64,000 nucleotides of DNA from Massospora cicadina (lineage: Eukaryota > Entomophthoromycota > Entomophthoromycetes > Entomophthorales > Entomophthoraceae). Every line of letters starts with the position of its first letter. Positions within the stretch are counted from its first letter, which is position 1. Positions 10,094 through 19,453 of this stretch are shown here, piece by piece. The stretch lies in NCBI GenBank assembly GCA_022478985.1, contig JAKSZP010013339.1:1-64000 (forward strand), read 5' to 3'. The position numbers and the translations under genes were made by a program. The notes under the pieces are model-generated. The model worked only from the letters and a program-made list of their open reading frames with translations. It ran no database searches and was not told the origin of the DNA.

Positions 10094-11996
10094 ATGAATT
10101 TTCGGAATTTCTTTGCCGGGAACCCGCTTAATCGGTACGGTTTTTTTTATCCTTCCCACTTAAATGATACTGTTTCTTAAACGTTGCGATCTTCTCTTAA
10201 AGGTCCTGTTGCCGGTTTGCGTTTTAACCTATTTGGCGGTGTTTTTGGGTGGTTTTTGTTAAGCGGCTTAGTTCACCTTATGAGCCGATAACTTCTTTTG
10301 AGGATCGATAAAAATTTATAGCTAGTGTATTATGTCTTCAGATGTCCCGCTTTTATGAGCGTAGCCTTTAAAGTCATTTAAACGGTTGGTACTTTTGGTA
10401 AGGAGCTTTCTCTAAGATGATTTATTCGAGCGATCCGCCAATAGAAAAAATATTTTCTTGTCGGGCTAAACCTGAACAATAAGAAGGTGTGGCTTAGGCC
10501 ATTGTCTCCTGTTTGACTATTTAAATTCTTTTCGCGTTTGTGTCAATAGTTTTTCTATTTTATGCACTTTTTGCTAATGTAATCGGTGAGCCTTTTTAGT
10601 TTTAGTTGGAGTTTTTTAAATAGATCCTTGTTTATGTTGAGTGACGCTGATGGCAAACTTATAAAGTCGATATCAAGTTGACTAATAACGTACTTTTTCG
10701 GCTTTTAACTCGGCGGACCAACTTTCGAAATCGCAGTTTTAGCGCGGTTAAAGCCAATGATTATTCCTTTTTTTCTGTTTTTACATATTATGAGATTTTG
10801 TACTTAAACTAACAATTCGGTAAAATTTTCAAACAAAGGTTGTGTTGGACAAGGTGCTGGGTGCTACATTAATAAACTATTTGGTCAAAGTTTACTAAAG
10901 TAGGATAAAGCGTATATGAAATTCCCAATAAGCGTTTTCAGCATTTCAGCTCTTTTGATACCTTTCGTACAAACTTTTAAAAGCAATAATAAACTGGATG
11001 CTTGTTTGATAAGTTTTTGATTCCATAATCGCGTTAGGCTAATGTAAACTTGTTTTATACTAAAGCAGACTTATTTATTCCACACTAATCTCGCTTCGCC
11101 CCTCTTTACTATTTCAGGAGGTTTTTTGTGATTTATGATCAAGTAGTTATTTATCAAGTTTATGCTAAAATGAAAGCCAAGCGGAACATACCAATAGGTT
11201 AGGCTGTAGCAATCCGATTTTAGGTAGCATGGGTATTAGCTATTAAAAAGGATCATGGCAAATTTTAAGGCTTATGTCTGTTTTGCTTTAAAAAACCTAA
11301 ATGCTTGTTGAGTTAATACACTGCGCTCAACTGTAATGTCCTTAGTTTTGGGCCTTTGCGCCGTGATCCTAACAAGCTCTTGGAACTTTTCGTGGCCTCA
11401 AAGTCCAAGTTCCTAGTTTTTCAAAGGGGCTCGGTTCTGTTCGATTGCGCCACCAAGGCGATCGTTGAATTTGAGTATCCCTCAGTGAAGTCTGTATTTC
11501 GAGATGTTCCTCCCATCCATCCAAGTTTAATAATCAACCATCGATTGGAAAGTGAATTAGGTATCCTTGTCGTATTTTTAGGACTCGATGAGGGGCTTTT
11601 TAAGTCAAAGGGCGACACTTACTGGGCGCTTCAAATCACTTGCGCCGACGTTTTGTCAGAAGGAGTTAAGGAGTTTATCGAAGGTGAATATCTGGGTTTT
11701 TAATAACCGGCTCAGAGCAAAGCGCGAGGGAAGAAGCTTTCAGAGTTTAAGGCCGGCGGCATTTAACCTTTCGCCACCCATGGCAGCCATCGTGGCCCAA
11801 GCTAGATCTATTGTACAACTTTGAAACGGTAGCTTGTTTACTGATGAATTCCCTAGCTTGACTGGCATAGCAAAAACCGGTTCTGTTCAGCCTGTGGGTC
11901 GCCAACTAGTAGTGTGTAATTTGGCAACCCTCACAGCTGGTTCATGCTAGGCACTGCTGAGGCTGGATATAAGCGCGAGTGTCTGAGCCCTAGTGG

Positions 11997-12033
<37 letters not shown>

Positions 12034-12765
12034 CCCCCCCCCCCCCCCCCCCCCCCCTTGCCTTAGCAAAATTGGCGTACATACTTTTTCTCACCCCCGA
12101 ACTGGTAAGCTTGGGTACGGGCGCATTTCGATATCTAGACGTCGTCGCCATCACTTGCGTCATCTCCAAGGATGGGCAGCGCACGCTCCTCGGGCGTAAG
12201 TCAGGGTGGCCTCAAGGAAGATTTTCGTGCATCTCTGGTTTTCTAGAGCCTTCGGAATCCATCGAAGTTGTGCGGCTCTGACGATAAAATTAATCTGCTT
12301 AGGAAGCTGCATCTCGCGAAGTTTTTGAGGAGGCGGGTGTCCAGGTCGGGAAAGTCGTTTATCATTCGAGCCAGCCTTGGGTATGCCTCTATACCAAGGC
12401 TGATCTCTGTAGCCTTTTCCCAGCAATCTAATGGTGGGTTGCCACGCTCAGGCTCTTACGGATGTTATCTGCCCCACAGATGAAGTAATCACATTCGTTA
12501 CTTATATTTAGCTTATTACGTTGTAGGAACTTGAAGGTAGCCAAATTTATCTGTATGCAATTTTTATGCTTACTAAAAAGAGGTAAAATGGTTTACCAGA
12601 GAGGAGGTCAAGGCTGCGCTAGCCAAGAATAATGATGCCCAGTGGACTGAAGGCAGCAAAAGTAGCAATCCAGATGCATCAGATTTAACATTAGCCCACG
12701 CTTACTCCTTAGCCTATCAACTGATTAGAGGTTGGGCTGAAGGGGATGCTGGTATTTTTAATTAA
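10094..12765 (+). CDS. NPY1: NADH pyrophosphatase, Nudix family (NPY1/NUDT12), spliced
   Basis: Hydrolyses NAD(H) to NMN(H) and AMP; family members are often peroxisomal and also remove NAD caps from RNA. Exon 1 from ATG 10094 encodes NFFAGNPLNR, the family's N-terminal signature. Readable exons: 11346-11683 (IVVFLGLDE-type block), 11718-11812, 11857-11913 (WHSKNRFCSACGSPTS, first zinc-ribbon cysteines), 11962-12104 (AGYKREC ... CLSKIGVHTFSHPRT), 12139-12266, 12303-12380, 12413-12484, 12527-12536 and 12581-12765. The Nudix box GFLEPSESIEEAASREVFEE is complete, split by the intron at 12267-12302. SQPW, PFPSNLM and WFTREEV follow in family order. Introns are 34, 44, 48, 34, 36, 32, 42 and 44 bp with GT..AG ends. 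The exon(s) between about 10175 and 11346 could not be resolved. The protein ends GDAGIFN, without a C-terminal SKL-type peroxisome signal. One frame offset lies in the microsatellite exon. Confidence 0.85.
10175..11345 (+). other. unresolved first intron region of NPY1
   Basis: About 1.17 kb of T-rich sequence between the signature exon and the exon starting after CTTAG at 11345. About 15 family residues (the ARFLLF-type block) are expected here. I could not find an exon that joins both sides in phase. All other introns are under 50 bp, so this either contains missed exons or is a single unusually long intron. Confidence 0.4.
11994..12057 (+). repeat. (CT)n and poly-C microsatellite inside an NPY1 exon
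   Basis: A C run, about twelve CT units, then about 24 C residues. It lies between the zinc-ribbon Cys of AGYKREC and that of CLSKIG, so it would encode a Pro/Ser/Leu loop. The exon 11962-12104 is 143 nt where the flanking splice phases need 142 or 145, so the tract length is off by one. Confidence 0.8.
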
Positions 12766-13049
12766 ATGGCTCCACCTATTAGCTTACTAAGGTTTACTTT
12801 TCTGTAGAACTTACAGTTGCATCGGTGACATCCCTATCCATCAAGCTTCGTATACCTATCCCTTATAATTTTTATAGCGTTGAAGTTTAACCTAGAGCTT
12901 GTATAACTTAGTGTGAACCGTGGAGGCTGATAAATTGGTAAAATTTCTTGCGCTTATAATACTTATAGACTTAAAAAGCCCGCATTTCAGAAATTAAATC
13001 TTTCATATAAAAATCTTAATTCGCCGAACAAATTTTACAAATTGCTAGA
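12766..13049. other. AT-rich 3' flank of NPY1
   Basis: No coding stretch or repeat seen. It separates the convergent ends of NPY1 and the unidentified minus-strand coding stretch. Confidence 0.4.
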
Positions 13050-13680
13050 TTAGATATATGATTTCATGAATCATAATGAATAGTAAATAAAGTTTCTATC
13101 GCAGTTCCATTCACAAGCATCAAATTTAGATTAGTTCCCATAATAATCGATAACAGCAATAGTTAAAGAGCTTCCAAAGTCTCGGTATATCCACTCTTCA
13201 AAAAGTCTAGCTATGCCTCACCACACCTTCAAACTTTTTATATGACACAACTGTAACAAAGAGAAATACTTGAATTGGAGTATGCACACATTCTTTGGTA
13301 CCGGTTGGTATATTAGTCAAGCCTTCAGTTTCTTTGTATGACAACAGAAGATGGTGATAAGTAAGCTTAATGTAACCTAAACCTTTATTAAATTTAAATA
13401 AAATGCCCAACTGCCTATTGAACTCCTATCAGGCTTTCTCAAACTGAACTACTAAAGAACAAAAATTAAGCTAACAAAAAATGGTTAACTAGACCTGTTG
13501 ATATGTATGAGGGAGGGTATCAATATGTAAGCATCCAACTATTCGAGACATCCCTTCATGTTCATATTGGGTTTTAATATATTCTAGGAGTTTCCATAAA
13601 ACCAGATGGAAGGCTTGTCTATCAAAAATACCTATATTATAGAATCCAGGTTGTTGGATCTTGCCGTTAAAATTTATCAA
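13050..13680 (-). pseudogene. unidentified decayed coding stretch, possibly a spliced host gene
   Basis: Minus-strand pieces read as protein with normal amino-acid texture: 13680-13489 (GFYNIGIFDRQAFHLVLW), then FEKA..EFNRQLG with a TGA and TAG where Arg and Gln would fit, then 13410-13207 (GLTNIPTGTKEC), then LFEEWIYRDFGSSL near 13160. A 37-bp GT..AG segment after GTKEC (about 13255-13291) would join the last two blocks in phase, like the tiny introns of NPY1. I do not recognise the family. The stops suggest a pseudogene; alternatively it is a transposon fragment. Confidence 0.35.
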
Positions 13681-14287
13681 ACAAGCCTAGATATTCTTCT
13701 AAAACTTTGCATCCTTAGTAGTCAGATCAGTTTATCTATATTGTATCTATTGGCAACCTAAGGTTAAAACCTATCTAAAAGCTCCAGATGTAAAAATCTT
13801 GGGTTCCTAAGGCAATATGCTTAGAGTTTCAAGAGAATGCTTCCTGGAGCTCTGAGAGAATCACATCAGAAACTTAAGATAGTGGCTAATGGAACCCCTT
13901 TAAAGCTGAGAGGCTTTACAATATGGATACCTCCATTCTAAAACTCTTATAACAAGAGTTTAAAGTAATTTTATTGAGAAAAGATAATGTAACATCTGTC
14001 ATTTATAAAACTATTTACCTAGATATGATCATATCACTTGTTACCAAGAGTTAAACTATGCTCATATATAAAAAAGGTTAGATTTAAAGTAAATTAAATT
14101 TATTCTATAAGTAGATCAGGCTATCATCGTTTTTATAGTTTGTAGCTAAATAATATGGTGCTCATTCTAGTATATGTGGAAGCAACTACAGCTTATTTTG
14201 GTTTAACTTTATATAAAGAAGCTCATCCAACTTATAGAATCATAAGGACTACATGATAATCTACTAGGGCTTTAAGCACTATGGAAT
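13681..14287. other. AT-rich spacer before the transposon stack
   Basis: No supported coding sequence. It ends at TGTAAGG (14288), the first base of the outer element's LTR. Confidence 0.35.
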
Positions 14288-14674
14288 TGTAAGGATCCCC
14301 ACAGCCGCTATCAGGCTGGATACGCAGCTCCACACCTTTTAATGAAGAAAGGAAATGCCCCCTGAGTGATACTACTGAAAAATAATGGTCTTGGGACATA
14401 CTCTTGATGAACATTAGGTGGCCGCTGCTCTACCTCAGAATATGCTAGTCTCAACCCCACATCAATGGGCTCCCTGACTCCCCCATTATTACAGGGTCCA
14501 CAGAGGTGTACATCACAAAGAAGCAGGGATATATTATGAGGAGTGCACTCTTTCCACCAGACTTCAAACAAACCCCAAAAGGTGTGAAATTGCCATGTCT
14601 GATCTTTGGGGAAATCCTGAAGAAAATGCATCAAAAAATCCATCAGATGTGACAATGTGAGAATCTAGAGTGGG

Positions 14675-14936
14675 ACCACTGCCTCCCCAAGTTTGGTCCA
14701 GGTAGTGAACTTTAGGTATGGGACAATTTTAACTGTGTTTGCATTGCGCACCAATGCCCTAGACTGAGATAGTGAACAGCAAGGCAGTCCATTAAGTTCC
14801 TGGCCTATCATATGCTGTGTGTGGAGGTTTTCCAGGTTTTATCCTCCTTTCCCATTTCTTTGATCCCTTAATTGATGAGGTATCATCCCCAGGTTGGCCC
14901 ACCTCAAATAAAATTTAAAAATTTAAAAAATTTAAA
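14675..14936 (+). mobile_element. SINE copy 1 (tRNA-derived, 5'-truncated)
   Basis: Flanked by an exact 13-bp target-site duplication AATCTAGAGTGGG (14662-14674 and 14937-14949). It has a B-box-like GTTTGGTCC at 14691-14699 and an A/T tail of aaattt units. It matches, in the opposite orientation, the copy at 18970-19264 over most of its length. The A-box part of the head is lost. Confidence 0.8.
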
Positions 14937-15171
14937 AATCTAGAGTGGGTGAAACAATGTGGGCAAAAAAACTAAGCCCAAAAAAGCTGTAAAGGATCAT
15001 CAAGTCAAAGCATCAGATGAGCTACCTTCCATCTCCAATTCTGGTGGCCCTGGCAACCAACAGATGACTTGCAAAAGTAATGGACATATTCTGATGCCCT
15101 TGGGAATAATTGCCAGCTGCTCTGCTGCCATATAAGTATATAAGCCCCTCCCCCTGTTTACATTATAAAAT

Positions 15172-15200
15172 CCCAGCGCTCTGCTTATATCAGTGTTGGG
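15172..15200 (+). other. hairpin downstream of the T4 LTR TATA box (copy 1)
   Basis: CCCAGCGCT pairs with AGTGTTGGG across an 11-nt loop, using two G-U pairs. The second LTR has the same hairpin with perfect pairing (62988-63022). Confidence 0.6.
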
Positions 15201-15455
15201 TTTTTTGTACTTTCAATAATAAAACAATAATACACCAACCAATTCATACCAGTATTGAGATCTTTGTTGTAAATTAAAGGCTGGGTCCTTTGAAGGTTAA
15301 GGAGTATTAGTCACTATTGCTCCAGCAGTATCTCCTAGTAGACTTTTAGTTATTAGGGATAATCTCTTAATGTAAAAGTGATCATCATTGCTAGACAATT
15401 GCCTTCACAGCTTCAGGAGAAAAATGTTTTAGTTCAATAATCAAATTTTTATAAT

Positions 15456-15641
15456 ATGAAACAGCCTCTCTCTCTGTGGAATACCCTACCTGAATTGGAT
15501 AATCACCCAAGCACCAGCTTGAATTTGGTTCAAGTCACTAAGAAAACCAACCCTTTCCAGATGGCTGATTGGAGCAATTTTATTAAAATGCTGCCACATG
15601 GCTATGTCCTTCCAGGGTTCAAACTCCTATCTAAAATCTAA
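15456..15641 (+). other. open frame inside the T6 5' LTR
   Basis: 61 codons. The block LVQVTKKTNPFQMADW...NFIK.LPHGYVLPG is also open in the 3' LTR (31279-31572, 97 codons). It overlaps the end of U3, so it may be chance or a small LTR-encoded protein. No family recognised. Confidence 0.35.
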
Positions 15642-15814
15642 GCTCCACCAGGGTGATACGTCTTTCCAGAACATTGATAGGCTAGATCAATGTCTAGCTA
15701 AATTGGGAAGCCCCTTGCTTATTCTAAATTTGGTTGCACTTCTCATTTTTAGCCTGGACTTACCTTAGATACTAGGGGAAGGACTCTTTATAAAGTATCA
15801 TTTTTCACCCCCAT

Positions 15815-16555
15815 TGTAATGGATGGGGCTCCCAAGGCCCAGACCGCCACCAGCCCTAAACCACCACCCCCATATGTGGCTGTACCAACTCCGTATGGTC
15901 CTGTCCAAATGGATGGCCTTGCTGGGCATATGGGCTGAGGTACAGTGCACCAGCCTCTGTCTCCTTGGGCCCCCGGGCTGAGGTGCATCCCTATGGCCTC
16001 TGTCACCTTGGGGTTACCTGGCTGAGGTGCGGTCAACTGGCCTCTGTCACCTCGGGCCACTCTGTCTCCTTCCCCTCTCATCAGGGCAAGACCACTCTCA
16101 AGAGGATCCCGGCACATCCACCCCCTTTCCTCTCCTCCTCATCACACCGCCATTTGCACCCCCAATCCTTGCTTAAATAAATAAAATTATATAAACAAAT
16201 CCAGCGAATAGCAGCCTTTATTGGGAATGGACTTGAAGTCAGAATAGAATTCCAAAGTGGGGTCTGATGGGCTGACCTCACTTTGATATAATTTTCCTAA
16301 AAATGCTAAATGAATTGTAGGTAATGAGGGGCGCAAAAGCCTCTGAAATTGATGGCATCCAGGTAACTTGACAGAGAATCGGAGGGGAACCTCAGAACAA
16401 ACAACCAATCAAATAATTAATTTATTTAATCTTTATTCCATTATCAACCCAAATAGGAAACTCCTACTCAGATTAATGGAATTGCAACTATCAACGCACA
16501 CAAATCTCATAATTCCCAACCTTATGAGATTCATGTACAATTGTTGATTGTTACA
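15815..16555 (+). repeat. solo LTR (family F), copy 1
   Basis: Starts TGTAATGG, ends TTGTTACA, with exact 5-bp TSD CCCAT (15810-15814 and 16556-16560) inside the T6 5' LTR. 741 bp. It contains about three imperfect 50-bp repeats (gctgaggtgc...ctggcctctgtcacc) at 15930-16070, and a perfect 10-bp hairpin AATCTCATAA/TTATGAGATT at 16503-16531. The second copy is at 49737-50453. Confidence 0.88.
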
Positions 16556-16712
16556 CCCATGTTCCTAGAGAATATAATATAAATTATATGAATAGTCTTA
16601 TATATTGTAAAGTGTGCCAATTAAGTTGCCAAATAAATAATATCTATCCATTGTTGAAATCCAGCCCAAAATTGGCACCATCAAGCAACTGGTAAGCAGG
16701 ATTACAATAAAG

Positions 16713-16730
16713 TGGTGCTCACTACAGGGG
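16713..16730 (+). other. primer binding site of T6
   Basis: TGGTGCTCACTACAGGGG, six bases after the LTR end; identical on the minus strand at 56504-56521 (T10) and one base different at 41306-41323 (T9). Confidence 0.75.
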
Positions 16731-16739
16731 CAATCTGTA

Positions 16740-17790
16740 CACCATAACTTTGCTAGTAAAATGGAGTATGTTTGAGTGGTGGAGCTCTCTAACCTCCCTG
16801 TTAATACTGAACCTAGGTTAGCTGCTATGTAACAGAAGCTAGCCAACGCTCTGTCAAGCCTTAAAAAACTTGAACAGCGCCCCTCTCTAGCTTCTCATAA
16901 AGCTGCTCCTTCTGTATCTCCCCCCACCAAAGTACATTCGCCCTCTTTAAGCCCATGTTAAAGACTAGTTCATCCCTGGTGAAAGTAGTATAGTGTCATT
17001 TTTGTATGTATATGAAGCCACCATGGATGGAGAGAATTGAAAAATCTAGCACATCCTCCCTTGCCTAGTTGCCTCACCCCAAGAGGTAATGGTTCCTCAA
17101 ATGGGCACCCTCATTATCTGGGCGGATGTAAAGGGAGCGCCCATTGAAGAATTAAGCTCAACGCAGAGTTTAAAGCGTAAAAGGTAAGCGTTTATGTGCT
17201 TCAGCATGAAAAAGGGAGAATTGCTGTCCACTTTTACTGAGTGATTCTATAGTGAAGCCAGCCCTTGCTACTTGCAATAATGTTACCTCTTGATGACACC
17301 AGGGCTGATCTTCTGTCTGGATTAGCTTTTCATCCTTCCATAGCTAGGTACATTACCTCAGGCAAATGCCACTTTTGTAAGGTTTGCAACATAAAGGAGG
17401 CTGTATTGGAGGTTATAGATTAGCAACAAAGGGAGATGGGCCAAGTCCCCTCTTTTGAGGATTTGATCACTGTCACTTCACAGAAGGAGTCCATGATGAC
17501 TCCCCTGGCCTCTCCTGCACTGGTTAATAATCCAAAGCCAGTTCCTGCGGTACAACTCAAAACAGACCTCCAAATGTTACAGGAGATTAGCTCAAGTAAA
17601 TCATCTAGGGTAGGGCCACACTCCCTTCTGGCTTCTGCCCCCCAAGGTTGCCATGCATTTACTGTTGAGCCTTTGTCTCCCTCCACCTATCCCACTGAGA
17701 GGTTTCCCACAGTGGCTCACATGCCACGTCCCTGCGCAATACAGTCTTTAGCACCCTTGGCACATTCAATAGATTTTCACATCTCAAAAC
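16740..17790 (+). pseudogene. T6 gag, first part
   Basis: Decayed gag-like reading between the PBS and the T7 insertion. The longest open piece is 17436-17801, rich in Ser/Pro/Ala (LKTDLQMLQEISSSKSSRVG). The frame is cut by T7 at 17791-17795 and the element resumes at 26298. No zinc knuckle survives. Assignment is by position between the PBS and the T6 protease. Confidence 0.5.
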
Positions 17791-17795
17791 CCTAT

Positions 17796-18677
17796 TGTTG
17801 AGTAATTGACTGGACCTAATTGTCAGATATTTGATATGGACATAATAATGTTAGCATGCTTAAACTTATTATAGATCATATCAGATATCAGCAATTATGG
17901 ATCAGTTATATTCTAAGCTTATGTAAAGCTTAGTATCCGCAGCCTAGCAATTTCACTTTAATAATATTCAACTATGAAGATATGGGCTCAAGGGCTTTGT
18001 TGATTAGGTCAGACTTAAATTAAGTTTTGACTTAATGACTCGAGCACATGGGCTTGTTGGTCTATGTCAAAATTAGTTTTTAATATTGGTTGAGTTTTTG
18101 ATTGAATTATTAACTGATTATCTATATGAATCACCTTAGTATGTGTTGCCAATTGCTTGTGAAAGAGAATTGGTTCAGCCATTTGCAGACGCATCCAAAA
18201 CGCCATCTTGAGAATGATGATGTTTACACCATCCCTGAGGCTGAGCAAGATGCCCTGAGTCAAAGTATTTGTAGACCCTCAAATGAACATTTTACATGTT
18301 CTTTTGGCCAAGTGCCATTGAAAAAAAGACGTCATGGGTAAGATGTGGTGAACATTGAACCCTATAAATTACCTTCAAGTTGATGATAATAAAAAACATA
18401 CAACTATTGCCACTAGTTTATAGTTTAATTTATAAGCTTTTTGTGTTTATTACTTAAAAGTTGTATTAAGTCAAGTATTTACTTGGGATCAGTGAGATCA
18501 AGGGCAGCGCGCCATTGTACAGGTAATGACAGGAGAGAAAACTTTCAAGTGCTATTACAAAGGAGTCTATTCTAACCATAGTCACCATCTGGTCTATTGT
18601 CTTCATACAATAGACGTTTGAAACTCCACAATCCCACAGAAGAAGAACCAGCCATTAGAAGAAGACCAAAAACAGCA
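17796..18677 (+). repeat. T7 5' LTR
   Basis: Near-identical to 25412-26292. Several differences are CpG sites that read CA here and CG in the 3' LTR (for example gcAatt/gcGatt, gcAgcc/gcGgcc). Holds the hairpin CTAAGCTT-atgta-AAGCTTAG at 17913-17933. Confidence 0.92.
18126..18341 (+). other. conserved open frame inside the T7 LTR
   Basis: 71 codons starting MNHLSMCCQLLVKENW and ending in a basic KKRRHG. The same frame is open in all three LTR copies (25742-25960; 27529-27747 on minus), with a one-codon indel in an Asp run. No family recognised. It could be the leader of the mRNA, a small LTR-encoded protein, or chance in young copies. Confidence 0.4.
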
Positions 18678-18969
18678 TCAATTGGCGCTCATGGCTGGGA
18701 ATGCAGATCATGACCGCGCTGAGCAGGGAGAAATACCAATCAATTAAGAACCATTACCAGACAAAAGGGAATTCTGATTTGACTTTAACCCAGATTAATT
18801 GGGAGGATGTACCCATTATTACCTTGACGAACCCATTTCACCTGAAGAGCTGGAACGTCAAGGACAGCAGTTGTTAAGAGGGTATCAAATAGGACAAGGG
18901 CCCACAGAAAATAGTAGTAATCCTTTTTATTGCTAATGATAGCAAGATGTGTTGTGGATGAGATATCTA

Positions 18970-19264
18970 ATCTAATTTAATTTAATTTTATTCGAGGTGG
19001 GCTGACCTGGGGACAATACCGCACCAATGAGGGGAAGTGAAGAAAATGGGAAAGGAGGATAAAACCTGGAAAACCTCCATGCGCGGCGTATGATAGGCCA
19101 GGAACTCCATGGACCGCCTTTGCTATTCGCTATCTTGGTTCAGGGCATTGGTGCGCAATGCCAACACAGTCATAATTGTCCCCTACCCAAAGTTCACTAC
19201 CAGGATCAAACTTGGGGAGGCAGCGGTAGAGGGTCCATACTCTACCACTGGGGTATCCTCCCCT
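18970..19264 (-). mobile_element. SINE copy 2 (tRNA-derived, near full length)
   Basis: Inserted in the T7 gag leader with an exact 15-bp TSD TGGATGAGATATCTA (18955-18969 and 19265-19279). On the minus strand the head has an A-box-like TACCCCAGTGG (19245-19255) and a B-box-like GTTTGATCC (19203-19211), with the 3' end in ATTAA repeats. About 295 bp. Head-body-tail structure is that of a Pol III SINE. Confidence 0.85.
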
Positions 19265-19453
19265 TGGATGAGATATCTAGCTTATCATCAATTAAGTGTA
19301 GCTCAGATCCAAAACAATTTAATTGGGATAGAGAATATCGCCCAATACTTAATCAAATTTGTACATCCCACTTCTAGAAATTCTCAGATGATAATTGACT
19401 GCCATCATGCAGCCATTACTGAGTTGGTGAACTTCTCTTGAAACTCCAGCCAG

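Larger units (their letters stand above)
14288..15252 (+). repeat. T4 5' LTR, left part
   Basis: Resembles 61205-63060 in several blocks (ggatcccc...gctgga; ctccctgactcccccatta; gatgtgacaatgtgagaatct; the TATA/hairpin region). It carries TATAAAA at 15164-15170, a conserved hairpin and AATAAA signals near 15220. It is interrupted by a SINE at 14675-14936 and cut by T5 at about 15253; the remainder is at 48845-48970. Confidence 0.7.

Noticed and set aside
11994..12066. Treating the CT/C tract as an intron (GTGG...TTAG)
   Set aside because: The splice would not restore the downstream frame and would remove the conserved Cys of CLSKIG, so an exonic tract with an off-by-one length fits better.
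14311..14655. 114-codon minus-strand frame
   Set aside because: It lies entirely inside the T4 LTR and is not open in the second LTR.
15930..16070. CRISPR-like or satellite array from the repeated ctgaggtgc/ctgtcacc units
   Set aside because: Only about three imperfect units, inside a solo LTR with a TSD and repeated in its sister copy; ordinary LTR-internal repeats in nuclear DNA.
18015..18263. Minus-strand frame in the T7 5' LTR
   Set aside because: It is antisense to the conserved LTR frame and is not kept at equal length in the other LTR copies.
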